Positions 11,356 through 24,660 of a DNA stretch of 64,000 nt are shown one piece after another; positions within the stretch are counted from its first letter, which is position 1; the number at the start of each line of letters is the position of its first letter. The notes under the pieces are model-generated. The model was not told the DNA's origin. It did not search any database and was given only the letters and a program-made list of their open reading frames with translations. The stretch comes from Linnemannia elongata (lineage: Eukaryota > Mortierellomycota > Mortierellomycetes > Mortierellales > Mortierellaceae), in contig JAXBDG010000019.1 in the NCBI GenBank assembly GCA_036320915.1, forward strand, positions 372,001 to 436,000, read 5' to 3'. Position numbers and translations under genes: made by a program.

Positions 11356-11926
11356 AGTTCTGTCGGTTGCTTGTTGAGTGAATGAGTCGTGGGTGGGAAG
11401 GTCGTGAAGTTGGCGGTGTGAGAATAAAGGCCAGCCAAGTGGGTGCCACGCGGCCTGGCCGGTGCAAAGGGGCAAGGGAGGAGTCGCGTTTGAAAGTCAC
11501 GTACCCCTTAAATTTGACGAGCCACAACGACACAGAGAGACACAAACACGAAAGCACCTTTTTTCTTGAGGGACTGATTCAACCCTGCCTTGGCTCTAAC
11601 CTTCCTTCCCTTCCATCCCACCCTGCACGCCCTTTTCTTTTCTTTCCTCCCTTTCGCCTCATCCATCCTCCTTTTTCCTCCTTCATACTCCATTCCCTCC
11701 TCCTCATCTGCTTTCTGTCCTTGACTTCCCAAGGAAATCAGCAGCAGGAACAGATTTCGCGAATCCTTTTGTGCCCTTGTGGATCCTCCTCACCACGCAT
11801 CAATCGACAATCAAAAAAGTCAAAAGAAGGGTTTGTCAGCAAGCAACAGACGCGTTGAAAATCATCCCAGGACTGAGCACCCATTCACTCTAATCCCTTG
11901 CCAAGACCATCGCTTCCAGATCGACC
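11356..11926. promoter_or_regulatory. Shared divergent promoter region, RBBP9-like / NUP192
   Basis: The 571-bp gap separates two divergently read genes. It contains CT-rich stretches on the + strand (about 11580-11740) leading to the NUP192 start. No ORF in it is supportable. No individual transcription-factor sites could be assigned. Confidence 0.45.
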
Positions 11927-14900
11927 ATGGAACCACAGTGGACAGCGGTCTTTGAGGAACTCTCCAGGAACGTTCAGACCGCGTTGCGATCGGATTCACA
12001 CGACTATGTTCACACTGTGCTGAGCCACCTGGAGGCCAACAAGTCGTCGATCCTCGCCCTTTTGGACTCCAAAGCACCCAACGCCGCACACAGAGCACAG
12101 TTGAAGCTCGGTACGCTCTTTTGTGATTAAGTTTTATCTGACTTCTATGTTGGTTATCGTGACGAAAGGTCTAATAGATCACAAAGATGCTAACAGTATT
12201 AGACTACTATATTTCTACTGTATATCATTGTAGGAACTCCTGTGATTGGAGGCAAGGAACGTTCGGTGAACGAGCAGTTCATTGCAGGCGCCATTATTCT
12301 TTCGGATCAATTGGAAATGGACGAGTACGCGGCCGCATCGCTCTTTCAGCACGGAATTGAACTTCACACTCGATATGACAGGAACCCAGTAGACACATCG
12401 ATCCTCTTGTTCCATCGCGAGAGAATCGCCCTTCTCTATCTCATCTACGCCATCCTCGACACCGCTGGCACAATCGATTCGCCCACAGAATTCAGCAAAG
12501 CAATAGTACCCTTCAGGAACGAGCTCTTGGCTGCAGCCAGCGGCAACCTCGCCAACAAGGCTCTCGCCGCGCTGGAGACTCTCGACAAAAAATCGAAATC
12601 GCTCAAGAACGACATGACAGAGACGTCCAACTTGGTGGCGCAGCTTGGCATGGCGATCAACGAGGATCGACTTGACTATATCCAACAGGAGCGCACCCTT
12701 CTTGCTAGAATCCTCTTTGCGATCGCTTTCTACCACGAACTCCCCAGCACCGTCCTCAAGACAACCATCACTGCGCTAAAAACGATGAACCTCTCCGACC
12801 CTATCACCATCTACCTCACCGCTACCGTTATGGCAGCATTCGAGGTCTCACCAGAACATATGCGGATCCGCGGGAAGGCCGAGGAGGTGTTCCCCGAGTA
12901 CATGACCAAGAACACGTTTGTCACCGAGTACGCCCAATTCATCACGTCGACTAACTGGGCAGTCCCCGCGATCCAGGCAACCATTCTCTTTCAGCTCAGC
13001 CTTTGCGTCGGAAATATCTCGAGCCACAACAACAATGGAACAGGACTTACGGAGGACGATCTTCAGGCTGTCGCCGAGAGGGCAATCGAGATGAGCACCT
13101 TCCAGTTTATCGCCAATTACGTTCTCGGATTCAAGTCGCAGGTCGTAGTCACTGGAAAGCCATTTGAGGTCCCCTTTGTGATCTCGAATGCGTTGTTGGG
13201 CATCGTTGATCAGAACACGGATGGATTCGACACAACAGTTGGAAAGCCAGTGGCGGTTCGATTCGACTCTTCATTGCAGGATGGTGTCCTCGCCCTCTTG
13301 GAGTTTACGGCCCGCGACTTTATCATCACTATGCAACCCCTCCTCAGGAAGATTAAGCACAGGGAGGAGGATAATGCTGTCCACCAGTCATCCCTTCGGC
13401 AATCACAGTCTGCAACTATCACAGCAGCTCCCAGGAACGACCTCGAGGCTCTCTTCACTGTCGTCGCACTCATCTACAAGGATCGCCCTGAAGCAGGACT
13501 TCGATTCTGGCCCAACAATGACGACCGGCTCTACCGATTCCTCAAGTGGGGCGTGGATTGCAAGAACACTGCGCGATCCTTCTTCGACATGCTGGGATCG
13601 CTCGCCACCGGACCCCAGTGCGCCCAATACGCGTACGATTTCCTGAAGAGCAATGGCGGTCGATATGGGACTCAGAGCTCTGCGACCCCCAACACTCTCT
13701 GCTCATGGGGAAAGCTGTTCGAGGCCATCGATTTTTACACCAAGGAGTTGAATGGCGAGGTTGCCTCGGGAAGAAAGATCGAGAAGATTCGCCCAGACGA
13801 GGAGGCGCTTTTGAAGTCGTTCCTGAACCTGTTGTGCACCGTGGGTCAATACTCGCCTGTGGCCCGCGCAGCTATGAACGACTCCAAGCAGTCGCAGGTG
13901 ATCCACTCTCTCTTCCTGTTCTTCATCTGCCCAATCTCCGTCGATCTGAAGGCCTGCATCCTGGACAGCATTGCCGCATTCGCCACGCCTTCTTCTACTG
14001 GAACTGAGAACGCCAACCTTGTTTGGGAATACCTCGAGCAAACCAGGATCTTGCCCAAATCATACAGCACCGCCCTTCCAGAGCCAAAAACTGCTGTCGG
14101 CGACAAGGCTGCCGTCCCAGCTGCCAACGCCACCCGCCAGGAGAACGAGAACATGGATTCTGGAATTGGATTCGACATTGACGAGATCGAGACGAGTAAC
14201 GAAACCTTCCCGGAGACCATTGCCTTCACGCGGTTACTCAGCAGTCTAGTTCAGGTGCCTCTGAACCCCGAAGATCTTCTCTCTGGCGGCTCCCCGACTA
14301 TTCCCGACAACCTTGGATCCACTTACCGCCAGCCTGGAGTCATCCCCTATGCGCGATTCATCCTCGACAAGATTTTCGTCAAGGCCCTCAGTCGCTCGTA
14401 CCGTGTTGCCAATGAGAAGTGGAAGGTGGTCGACTCCTGCCTGGACTTTATGGAACGATGCTTGCTCTCCTTCGACATTGGATCGTTTATTCTTGGCGAC
14501 TTGCCCAACGCACAGCAGGATCAGACAGCAATCGAGGCGCAGAGGAACAACGCTCTCCGCGCCTCTCTTCACCCCGCCTTTGAGATTCTGACGCGCTTGT
14601 TGGCCGGAGGGGATGTCTTGCAGGAGATCTTCCGGATTATCTCGACTGGTGTTGATGTTCTCAACAAGGAGGATCGGACGACGCCCTACCTGAAGTCTTC
14701 GATTGCCCGGAGTTTCAGGATTGTCAGCAAGGTTATGCAGCTTCAGGACGTGTTCGTGGAGTACATTGTCCCAGTGTTGCTGACAACGTCAACCTCAAGG
14801 AACTCGCTGTTGTCCTCATTGGTCCCGCTGGAGCAGCATCTGGCATATAGCAACTCAACCATTGTACACATTGCTTGCTACATCAACTGCGATGTGAGTA

Positions 14901-17900
14901 ACGAGATCTGCTCTCTCTCGATCGAGATCCTGGATCGCCTGTCTGCGTCACATCTCTTCACCAGCAACGGAGTGGGTGGCCACCGTGGCATCGTCACCAA
15001 CCGACTTGTGCGCCTGTTGGAAAACTCGCCCCAGTCCAACCAGATCCTGTTCGGCTTTGTCAACAAGCTGGAAACCGAGGACGAGGAGCAGTCGACTGAT
15101 TCAGGATCAACATCGGCAGATAACTCCATGTCCGTTGATGGACCGGACTCCTCGCTCACTCTTGCCCAGAGGCGAGCTGTCTTGGGAGGTCCCAGCTTCA
15201 CCGGCTCCAAGATCCGTCTCCAAATCATGCGACTTTTATTGGACAACCTGGACGAGTCTCGCAGCCCACCCTCAATTGCTCACTTTTTGCTCGGCTACCC
15301 CACAGAGTCCAGGATCATCACCTCCGAGAGCAAGGATGCTCTCTCCAACCCCACTTCTGTCACTGTCTTGCACGTGATCTTGGACCTATTGAGACGAGGC
15401 ATGGATGGTCAGGATGTCGACTACAACGCGCCCGAGTCCGTTCCATTATACATCACCCATCCTCAGCTCGCCGAGAAGTGCCAAGAGCTCATCTACCGAC
15501 TTTGCTCCGAGGCCGAGACGACGGCGCCTACTATGCGCTATCTCCGGACGCAAGAGGCGTTCTTCTACCGTCACTTACGCGCGCTTCCTTTCCGCTTTGA
15601 GGGTGGTCTGGAGGGAGATGACGGCACTTTCACAAGGATGGACAACTCGCGCTTCAGAGGCAACTTTGTCAACTTGGTCTCGCAGCTTTACCAGCGGTCA
15701 TGGGTCATGCGGACCTCAGCCTTGGAGCTCCGCGTCGCTTGCGATACCAACCAACGCCGCGAGGCCATCAGGCTTCTTTCGCTTCTCTTCAGCAGTACCG
15801 ACAACGGACGCTCCGCCCACGACGACGACTTTATGTACTCGTTGACAAAGCACCAGAACGGGCACTTGACCCAGCCCCGCATGAAGGTCTTGGAGCTTCT
15901 GGACTCACTTGATTTTACCTGGGACGACGACGTCAAGGTTCAGGAGCTGGAGCGCCACTACTTTGCGGATATCACTGTCGATGCCTGTGTTGAGACGGAC
16001 GAGCACGGAGTCGATGTCATTAACATTCGCAAGATCTGCTCGCTTTTATGGATCCGCAAGTCCCACCTAGAGAAAGACAATGTGATCTCGAGCCCCTTGC
16101 ACCGGACGGCTGTTCACGCTGAGATGTGGAGTATCCTGGATAACTGCTTGGCCAGGAACCACGTCAGGGAGCTAGAGGCTGGAAGGAGAGGCGCATTTGA
16201 GGCATGGCGCGAACTGATCGAGATCAGCTTGGGCCCCGGCTTTGACTTTTTGAAGGTTGAGCAGCGCGAGGGTATGCTCTATGACATCCTGGAGGCCATT
16301 CTGTTCAAGCTCCAGGGAGACTGCTCTGCAGACATTGCGACTATTCTCAGCAAGGCTGCCCTTTGCATTATTCAGCGCCTTCGCACCGACCACTTTCGCC
16401 AGTGTATCTTCCAGGCGACCTCGGCCGACCCCCGCGAGATCGATGCGCGCCTCCCTGCCGAGCGTCTCCACCGCGTCGCAAGAAACATTATTGCCTGCAT
16501 TCTCAAGCCAGGCACGTCTCAGTCTCGCTGCAACCTGTACTCGACTCTGGTCAACTACTTCCAGTACACTCGTTCGGAGGGTGATGCCCATCGCAGCATG
16601 AAGTCTGCAGAGCACTACCGCTTGGATGGACAGCAAAACAGTCGAGGAGACAATGACGTTCGGGAAGCATTAGAGCTGGGCAACCAGGTTCTCGTGTCTG
16701 AAGCGGGTGACCGACTGTTTGAGGTCGTCTGCAGAGACGCCTCTGATATCGATCAGGTCTGTAAGATCGCCGCGTTTACCTTGCTGAACACGCTCTATGG
16801 CTTGTTTGAGAAGGACAACACCAATCGGGTCCTGGTGCATTTGGTCCAGCGCAACTACTTGAAGCACTTTATCGAGATCATGGCCAGAGAGGATTTGGAC
16901 TTGCAGGCCAGCATCAAGGGTCGTGTGAGCAGGGTGCCGATTGTGAGCGAAACCAGACTGACTTTGTTCCTGCGCATTGCCCAGCGCAGAGATGGTGCCG
17001 AGCAGCTTCTTGAGTACGGTTACTTCGATGTCTTGACCGCCTCCGCTGCTGTCATTGACATGCGCACCAACCTCAACACTACTGGTAAGTTCTCTGAGTC
17101 TATTTGATGCTTTCCTATTGTTTTTGTGGGCGTGGATTGAACTAACACTCTTTTTTCTTCTATTGGTGGCATATAGACTTTGGACCGTTCGAGCAAACGG
17201 AAGGCAACCGATACCACAATATTGTTTACCCAATGTTACAGGTCGGTGTTGCTATCTTGGCTAACCTCGGACGCAATCATCGCACAGCTGCCAACAAGGT
17301 ATCGCTTCGTGTCTTTTAATTTCCAAGCCGCTGAAATGTGTATATCACCTCGCCTTGCTAACTTTATTACATTACTCTGACGAATAGGCCGAGTTGTTTG
17401 TGACAAGTCATCAGGATACCATTGCCTCCATTCTCAGAGATGACGACTTCCCCACCACCATCAACTCGCTCCGCGAACTCCGTTCCATCACGGCATTCTT
17501 GAACCAGATTGCTGGACACATTGCTACTAGGACAGCCGTAAGCACCATGCTTTGTAATGACTTGTTGTTGCGGGGTGGTGTGAGATCGCATTGCTAATAT
17601 TTTTCGTTCACTCTTCATGACATATAGTCTGCTGGATCGGTTTTTGGTCCTTTGCATAGCTTGTTGGTGGCCTTAATCCCCAAGTACTTCTCGGCCGAGC
17701 AATGGTCCGCGTCTCTTCAGCCCGTCTCTGACTCTGAAAAGGTGATGGCTAGCATGCAAGCTCCTTCGTTGACTGCCAGGAAAGGAACCACGCTGTTCGA
17801 GCGTGATGCCAAGAGCCTTGCGCGCGATATCTGCAAGAACCTCTTGTCCTACTGCCAGATCCGCACCGACAGTAATAGCCTGACAGGTACATCAAAGCGA

Positions 17901-18966
17901 ATCAGGCAAATAATACGTGATGAAACAAATGCTTCTTATTTACGCGATTGGTTTCTGATACCTCTATTATGCAACTACTTGTACAAAAATAGCAACGACG
18001 ACGGCAGCGCCATTTACGCCACTTTTCACATGGACTGTCTCGACCGCCACAAGTGGATACGACTCGAGCTCGGTGCCTTCGTTGGCAACGCTTGTTGGTT
18101 TGATGAACCGGACTACCACCGAGTTGCAGGGAGGAATTCAAAGGCATCAGACTCAGTTGCTCAAGCTCAGTATACTTTCGTCTTTGTCTCCAGATGAGAA
18201 GCAGGAGATCCTAGAGGCTTCGGATGAGGATTATCTTGACTCGCTTGTGGCCGTCCAGCGCGACCAACTGGCCGTGCAAGTCTTGCAAAAGATGTTGCTC
18301 ACCTCGACTCACGAAGTCACATCGTCACTTTGTAAGTCTGGCTTCGAGGATGTAATTTGACGTCGACAACCAACGAGTACAACCATTCTGACCTTTGTTT
18401 ATGCTGAATATTGCTGTTGTTTAGATGTCTTGGAGACGGCGTTAGTGTTGTTCTGGAGACACCTTGAGTACTACTTGGGTCAGTACCCAGGACTGCTGGA
18501 TGCTAATGGCGCGCAGCCTGGACTCGGAGCCTCTCGATTTGGTCGCAGCGGTGCGTTGAACGGAACCAATGGTGCCCAGTCCACGTTCAGGTCGACTGTG
18601 GGACCGACGGCCGCTGATTTCAAACAGAGTCAGAGTCAGAGCCAGCTTTCGAAGAACTTCAAGCCAACTTTGGCTGAAGCGCAAGAGTTGAAGCGTAATG
18701 TGAGCAACATTGTTTTGTCAACACTTGACAATATCATGGGACTTGACCTGGTAAAGTTTCTTTTCTTTGCCTCGCTGTTATGCTTTTTATTGTTGTTTTG
18801 TTTCTGCCTTATTATGCAGGACAGACGTGTGCTGACCTGGCTATTGTTTTTACTTTTTTTTTAATTGTACTAGTCCCAAGAACGGATTGGATGGGACAAT
18901 ACATCCAGGAATACGTTTATCGAGTTGTTGATCCGCAATATCCGGAGCCTTGTTGAGCGTCACTAA
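11927..18966 (+). CDS. NUP192: Nucleoporin Nup192/Nup205 (inner-ring scaffold of the nuclear pore)
   Basis: The model has eight exons, 11927-12110, 12234-17084, 17177-17298, 17388-17537, 17628-17886, 17993-18331, 18425-18750 and 18874-18966, giving 2107 residues. It opens with a helical repeat containing HLEANKSSILALLDSK, then LGTPVIGGKERSVNEQFI and DEYAAASLFQHG, which is characteristic of the Nup192/Nup205/Nup186/Nup188 alpha-solenoid family. The rest is uninterrupted helical solenoid. At 2107 residues it is nearer human Nup205 (about 2010) than yeast Nup192 (about 1680). The protein forms the inner ring of the nuclear pore complex with Nup93-type partners. The giant second exon is followed by six short ones. 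The segment at the start of exon 6 is Thr/Ser-rich and low complexity, so that acceptor site is the least certain part. Confidence 0.92.
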
Positions 18967-19687
18967 AAGGGATAGGGTTGGTTGAAGAGAAAGGGGTGGT
19001 GTATGTTTCGTGGTATGGTTGAGGGAGAGAACAGCAAACGACAGCGTAGACGTTGGGCGTTTGAAATCGAATAAAAACAACAACTGAAGAATAGCTTTTT
19101 TGTCAGAGCCGATTATGCAAACGGTACCCGTTATGAGCCATTCGTGATGGTAGATATCGTTTGTTCCTTCGCTGCTTTTGTTTTCACTGTTCGTCATTGT
19201 TTTGTTGTTGCTGTTGTTTTCGTGTGTGTGAGAGTGTTTGTTGTGATGGTTTTACGCGTGTCGATGGCGCGGAACAGATGAGTGTCCTAAAAAGGGGCAA
19301 ATGAAAGCGGCGCTTGTTGTTTGTGATTGTGTTTTTTTTTCATGACTGGGCTGCGTTATCTATCAGACACGCTCTACACGCTACTTGTTCCTGCCCTCAC
19401 ACACACGGGAGTGTAAGAATTCCGATTTTTGTGTTTTCTTACACCCCCCTCCCCTTTCCTTTTCTCACTCGACTTGACTAGCTCTATAACGACAGCCATA
19501 CAACCTCAAGGATCGAACACCCGCGACGGATAACAAACAAGATCGACACTCCCTCTCGTCCTTCTTCCCCTTCTCCATCACGATTCTCAATCCTCCTCGT
19601 TGAACACGTTGTCATTAGCCAGTTCATCAGATACACACACACACACGCCTTCATATTTGACCGAGTGTTGTCAGTATTATTGCAATC
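18967..19687. other. Intergenic region between NUP192 and CDC6
   Basis: This is the 3' flank of NUP192 and the upstream region of CDC6. No coding potential is apparent. It contains T/GT-rich runs (19195-19340) and a CA repeat (19632-19645). Confidence 0.5.
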
Positions 19688-22529
19688 ATGTCGTCGACTT
19701 TTCTCCGCAAGCGAACCTTCATCTTTGCAGAGGACGAGGAGGAGGATGTCAGAGGTTAGTCAACCAGTCTAAAGCACGTAAAAGATGGTAGTTTGATCAA
19801 ACGAAGGAGTTTGTGTCTAACCAGAAAGGTGTGATGATGTTGCTGTAATTAGCTTTCCCCCCTTCGCCGTCTAAGCGCAGGTCGACCCTTGTTATGCCGT
19901 CTCAGCTGCAGCAGGCTGGTTTTGACCTGAAACCAGTGGCAGCGCCCAACTTTCATATTTTTGCTGCTGCTGCTGCTGCTGACCAGGGCAGTGAAGAGAG
20001 AGTAGAAGGAGAGCGCGACACCGATGATGACTCTCAGGCACCCTCTTCGTCCACTGGTATTAAGGAATTATCACCAATTGCCTGCTCTACCGTCACTCCC
20101 ACTGCTGTTGCTGAGGTTGGTGCGACATTGTCATCGTCCTCAGCCACTAGCGAGAGGGAGAAGACAACGCCACCGTTGAAGATGAAAATGGGCCCAACAG
20201 ACGGACCAATCACGCCACCGAGCACACCGACTCGCGCAACAACAACAACAACAACAAGGAGGGCCTCCTCCTCCTCCTCGCGTCCTTCGTTGTCGAGTAG
20301 AACTTCGTCTTCAAAATTGGTCGTCTACTGCGATAACGACGATATTGAAAACATAAACAGCACCACTGACTCTCCTGTGGTGCAGGGTCCTACTGGTACA
20401 CCCCGGAGGTCAAGACGGTCTGGCTTGTTGACCCCTCTTGAAGCATCCCCCTCGAGCTCCTCTTCTGCATTCAACGCGTCCAAGGGCAACAACAACCAGA
20501 GTACCGGATTGACGCCTGCTTTGAACAAGATGATGAGACCCACCAAAGGTAAGCAAAAAGATAATTGAGTCAAATACGCTTGCGAATGTCATAATCGTTA
20601 ATTCAGGCGAAACTTGATGCTAGAATACTTGGCAACCCACTATCAACACACACTCACACAGCTCACGTTTTCATCCAAATTGTTTAATTTAGACGTGATG
20701 GATGCAAACAGTAAGGCTACAAAGGGAAGGAAGGCAGGCAAGGGTACACAGGACGAGAACGCAAACGACGAGAATGCCATTCCCAGCAAGGCGCAACAGG
20801 GATACTCGACTCCCAAGCGCCTTCAAAGGACTAAATCACTCCAGAATGTCACACTCCCCCTCAGCCAAGGGAAGGCCAACTCGACTGCTTCTTCTCGTGC
20901 GACTTCGCCCAGCCTCTCAACCGGATCTGCTCCCACTTCAACTGCTCCTAAGTCAACAACCCTCGGATACTATCAGGATGCCAAGGCACTGTTCAGGAGG
21001 ACCACTGAGCCCCATCGCCTTGTCGGACGCGTGGCTGAACGTGAGACGATCAGGACTTTTTGCCAGAACCATATCCTAACAGCCAAGGCTGGCTCTCTTT
21101 ATATCTCTGGTCAACCTGGAACTGGAAAGACAGCGCTGTTGAAGGAGGTCATGCGTGACATGGAGGCAGAGATGCAGGCAGCTGACCATGAAATCAAGAC
21201 CATCATGATCAACTGTATGACGATCAAGGATCCTCGACTCGTCTACGCAAAGATGCTTGAGGAGATGGGCTATGTTGCCGAGTCCAAGGACAAGGAGACT
21301 GTCATCAAGACTCTCGAGACTTTGGTTCTGGACAATAAGAAGAAGGCTGTCATGTTGTAAGTGCACTTGAACTGTTTCTGTCACGCCTCTTGTGCTCCAA
21401 TTGCTCGCTATTCATCAACATCACAAGAGATGTGAATACTGAAGACTGATTGACTTATTCTCGTGCTAATGTGGATCATAGTGTCGCAATTCTTGATGAG
21501 ATTGACCAGCTGCTGACCAAGGACCAGGAAGTACTCTACAAGTTGTTCCAGTGGTCCACTACCGATGGATCTCGGCTGACCTTGGTCGGTATAGCCAACG
21601 CGTTGGACATGACCGACCGATTCTTGCCTCGACTCAAGGCCAGAAACTGCGAGCCTCAACTGCTGAACTTTAACCCGTATCAGGTTGCAGAGATCCGTGA
21701 CATTATCATGGACCGCCTGTTCTCTGTCGATGACTCTAACAAGGCCGGTGAACGCGACGAGAATGGCAAGCCTCGTGTTGCCCCGTTGATGCAGCGCCCT
21801 GCTATCGAGCTCTGTGCGCGTAAAGTGGCCGCTGCTACGGGTGATTTGAGGAAGGCTCTTGATATCTGTCGTCAGACGATCGAGATGGTGGAGGTTGAGA
21901 CCAAGAAGAAGGAGAGAGCCCAGCAGCAACAGCAGCAAGGACGGCCCTCGGCACTTGCGCCATTGAGCGAGATTCGACTTGCCGATTTGGAGAACAGGGC
22001 CGCGGGAGGTGCAGACCGTGCATCGCTTGTACGTCGTGCGACTACGGGTTCTATGGCAGAGTTGACGGGTGTCCAGGATGGCTCGGGCCCGATCACACTC
22101 CAGGATGCACCCAAGGTGACGGTAGCGCATGTTCAAAAGGCGCTGGCCTCCGCATTCGGATCGCCTATGGTACAGAAAATGAAGGGACTGAATGTCCATC
22201 AACAAATTATCCTGACAGTGTTAGTGACGAAGATCCAGGGCGGTAAGACGGTCGACTGTGAGGTGGGCAAGGTGTTTGATCACTTTACGACCACATGTCG
22301 ATCGAGTAACAAGATTGGAGCGTTGAGCCGAGGCGAGTACCAGGATCTGATAAACATGCTGGAGGCCAACGGACTAATCACGCTGGGCAAGGCCAAGGAA
22401 GACCGCCTTCGCAAGATTGGACTGGTTCCTAGGGAGAGCGAGGTCCTGGACGCGATCAAAGGCCAGGATATCCTAGACACGATCGTCGCCAAGGCCGGTC
22501 TCAAGCCTGCTGTGACATCTGAGCTCTAA
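19688..22529 (+). CDS. CDC6: Cdc6-type AAA+ replication licensing ATPase
   Basis: Four exons, 19688-19754, 19853-20548, 20693-21356 and 21482-22529, encode 824 residues. The N-terminus MSSTFLRKR is followed by FPPSPSKRRST, a basic cluster with an S/TP-x-K site at Ser27. A long disordered Ser/Thr/Ala-rich region then includes a poly-Ala run encoded by GCT repeats and a consensus CDK site at Thr294 (STPKR). The AAA+ core has Walker A GQPGTGKT (394-401), Walker B AILDEID, sensor 1 GIANALDMTDR and sensor 2 GDLRKALDICR. A Cdc6-type winged-helix C-terminus follows. No BAH domain is present, which argues for Cdc6 over Orc1. It loads the MCM2-7 helicase at origins in G1. The exon-2 acceptor was set by frame: later AG sites hit stop codons. 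Confidence 0.92.
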
Positions 22530-23255
22530 GCAGCCTTTCTTACTTATGTACCACTTTTCCTTATAGCCTTTCCTCTTTTCTACATGCTTTTGCCTCGCGC
22601 AGTCTGGCTTTGACTGTCTAAATGGCAGAACGAAGACGGGTTGTCTGTGTCAACCTTTTTCTTCCTTGTATTTATCCCTCGCCTCTCTTCCTTCTTCTTC
22701 CCCTCTGTTGCTCATACCTTTACTTTTCTATACCCTTCAAAAGGGCCTTTAGCCTTTCTTTTTCTTTCAAAAAAAGTAGCACGCTCAATTTGACCCTTCC
22801 ACCAAACCCACAAACTCACCACAATACTTTATCCTTTTTTTTTTTCTTTTTTTTTTCCTCCTCTTTTTTTTATTTTGCTCAACTTTTTTTTTCTTCTTTG
22901 GCAGCTGCTAAAATAGTCGCGAAGCTCAACAATAGCAACGATCGATCGAGGCAGTCGCGTCGGTCTACATTTGCCTTTTTGTTGTTCTTGTTTTTAGCTA
23001 GGGCTGAACTCTACAGCGAGCTCTCAAGCCATTTCTTTTTTTTTTTTTTTCTTTCTCACCTCCAACCTCCACCTCCTCAACCCTTCCCCCTCCCCCACTT
23101 TTCACCTCCAAAATGAATAAAAAAACCATCTCTCTTCTCTCATAGTTCAGTCCACGTAAAAGAGCCTTTTTATAACCTACATCTAGAGAACAAGTGAGAC
23201 CTCATTCTTCGTGTGCGTGTGTGTGCTTTGAACCCTTCGATCAAGTTGTCATAAT

Positions 23256-23338
23256 CGGCCGTGTGTGTCGAGTATGGTAGTCCATTGCTGAGTAGGCTAG
23301 GCTAGGCAATGGACTACCATACTCGACACACATGGCCG
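23256..23338. repeat. Long inverted repeat, 33-bp arms, 17-nt loop
   Basis: Arm one (23256-23288) and arm two (23306-23338) are complementary over 33 bp with one difference, a G-T pair that would be a wobble pair if + strand RNA folds. The loop (23289-23305) contains GTAGGCTAGGCTAG. A TATA-like TTTTTATAACC lies about 90 bp upstream. Its size and symmetry fit a small-RNA precursor, a remnant of a foldback element or a cruciform site. It does not resemble an ordinary terminator. Confidence 0.95.
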
Positions 23339-24624
23339 GTCGGGGATATATTTAGGGCGTGTGAACATGTACTAGAACATGTATTTAGTACATCCGCGGG
23401 GCGGGACGGTCAGGCGAAGAGCGGCAGACAGAGAGATAGACAGACTAGAATTTGACATGTGTCAATCAATTGAAAGCCCAATGCTTTGCCTGCCCAAAGC
23501 CTAAGAAAAATGGAGAAAAAAAAGAAAAAAAAAAAAGTGGAAAAAGGGCGAAAGGGTAGGGGCGAAACAGAAAGGGGAGAGAAGCCGCAGAAGTAGGAAA
23601 GGAGCTTGGGCCATGCAGCAAGTGTCCCCTGTCCTTTGTAGGACAAATCTTGACCCTTCCCTCCCGCCCTCACTCCTTCATTCAGTCATTCGGGGGGTTT
23701 TTTTTTTTTTTTTTTTTTTTGTGTTTTATTTTGAGAAGATAATGAAGGTAGGAAAAGAGGTCTTGAACCCTGAAAAAAAAAAAAAGAGCAAAATGGGGTT
23801 GGGTCCATCCATGCGGAATTCCTCAAGAATGAAATGCTCTATGCATGATACTCGAATGTGGTCCAGGCTGTAAATGTGTTAACGTAGATCGTACAAGGGT
23901 TGAAGGGTTTGGCTTGATAACTTTGGAGTTGATCAACAACAATGCTTTGATAGAGGAGATAAATAAGCAGCTGTTCGTTCCACAAGTCTTTGTCTCCTCA
24001 ATTTTTCATTTTTTGCACTCTCCTTGAGGGATAGCTTCAGGTCGCTATCTTCGCCAGAGTAATGATATCGACCAGACGCTGGATTTCAAAAGGAAGGAGA
24101 GCGGAAATTCGAGATGTTGCATTCTGTGTGTAAGTAAAAGAACATAGTTACTATCATTGGACTAGAATTAAGCGAGTCGGGTCGTTATTTTTTCTTGTAG
24201 ATTGACATGTGGGTAGGTAGGGATGGATCGAGAAAGGACATGGGCCTTTTGCGGCTCCTCATGTGTCTCGAGGTACGTATGTGTATGTGCTAGAGTTCAT
24301 TGTCTGGGCTCGGGACATGGTCTGGGATTATAGGAAGAGAGATGAAAAGAATACGAGAGTGAGCGAGCGAGGGGCGACTGCCAAGGACAAGAGAAATGAG
24401 GAGGGCAAGGTAAGAACGGGACACTGACGACGGGAAGAAGATAATCTGCAAGCGAGACTGATCGCAATGAAAAAAGACGCTAGCAGAGGTTCATGGACAT
24501 AAATCAACTCTTAGAGGAGTGCTATGTGCGTTGGATGTAAGTAGGCAACTCGCAAGAGAAAGACAGAGACAGAAAGAAAAAAAAATACCGGACCGGGGAC
24601 ATTCCCCCACAAAATGTTGGTTCA

Positions 24625-24660
24625 CCTTTTTATCCTTTTTATCCTTTTTATCCTTTTTAT
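24625..24660 (+). repeat. CCTTTTTAT 9-mer tandem repeat, four copies
   Basis: Four perfect head-to-tail copies of CCTTTTTAT occupy 24625-24660, followed by CCTT. The period of nine keeps reading frames open, which creates a spurious Lys-Asp-Lys ORF on the minus strand. Confidence 0.9.

Noticed and set aside
19876..19894. Later acceptor sites for CDC6 exon 2 (before 19876 or 19881), or translation from the ATG at 19894
   Set aside because: Both later acceptors run into stop codons within about 20 codons. The acceptor at 19853 joins exon 1 in frame and adds a basic SPSKRR cluster expected of Cdc6.
22622..23116. 164-codon ORF downstream of CDC6
   Set aside because: It consists almost wholly of Phe, Leu, Ser and Pro from pyrimidine tracts, with no domain and no codon bias.
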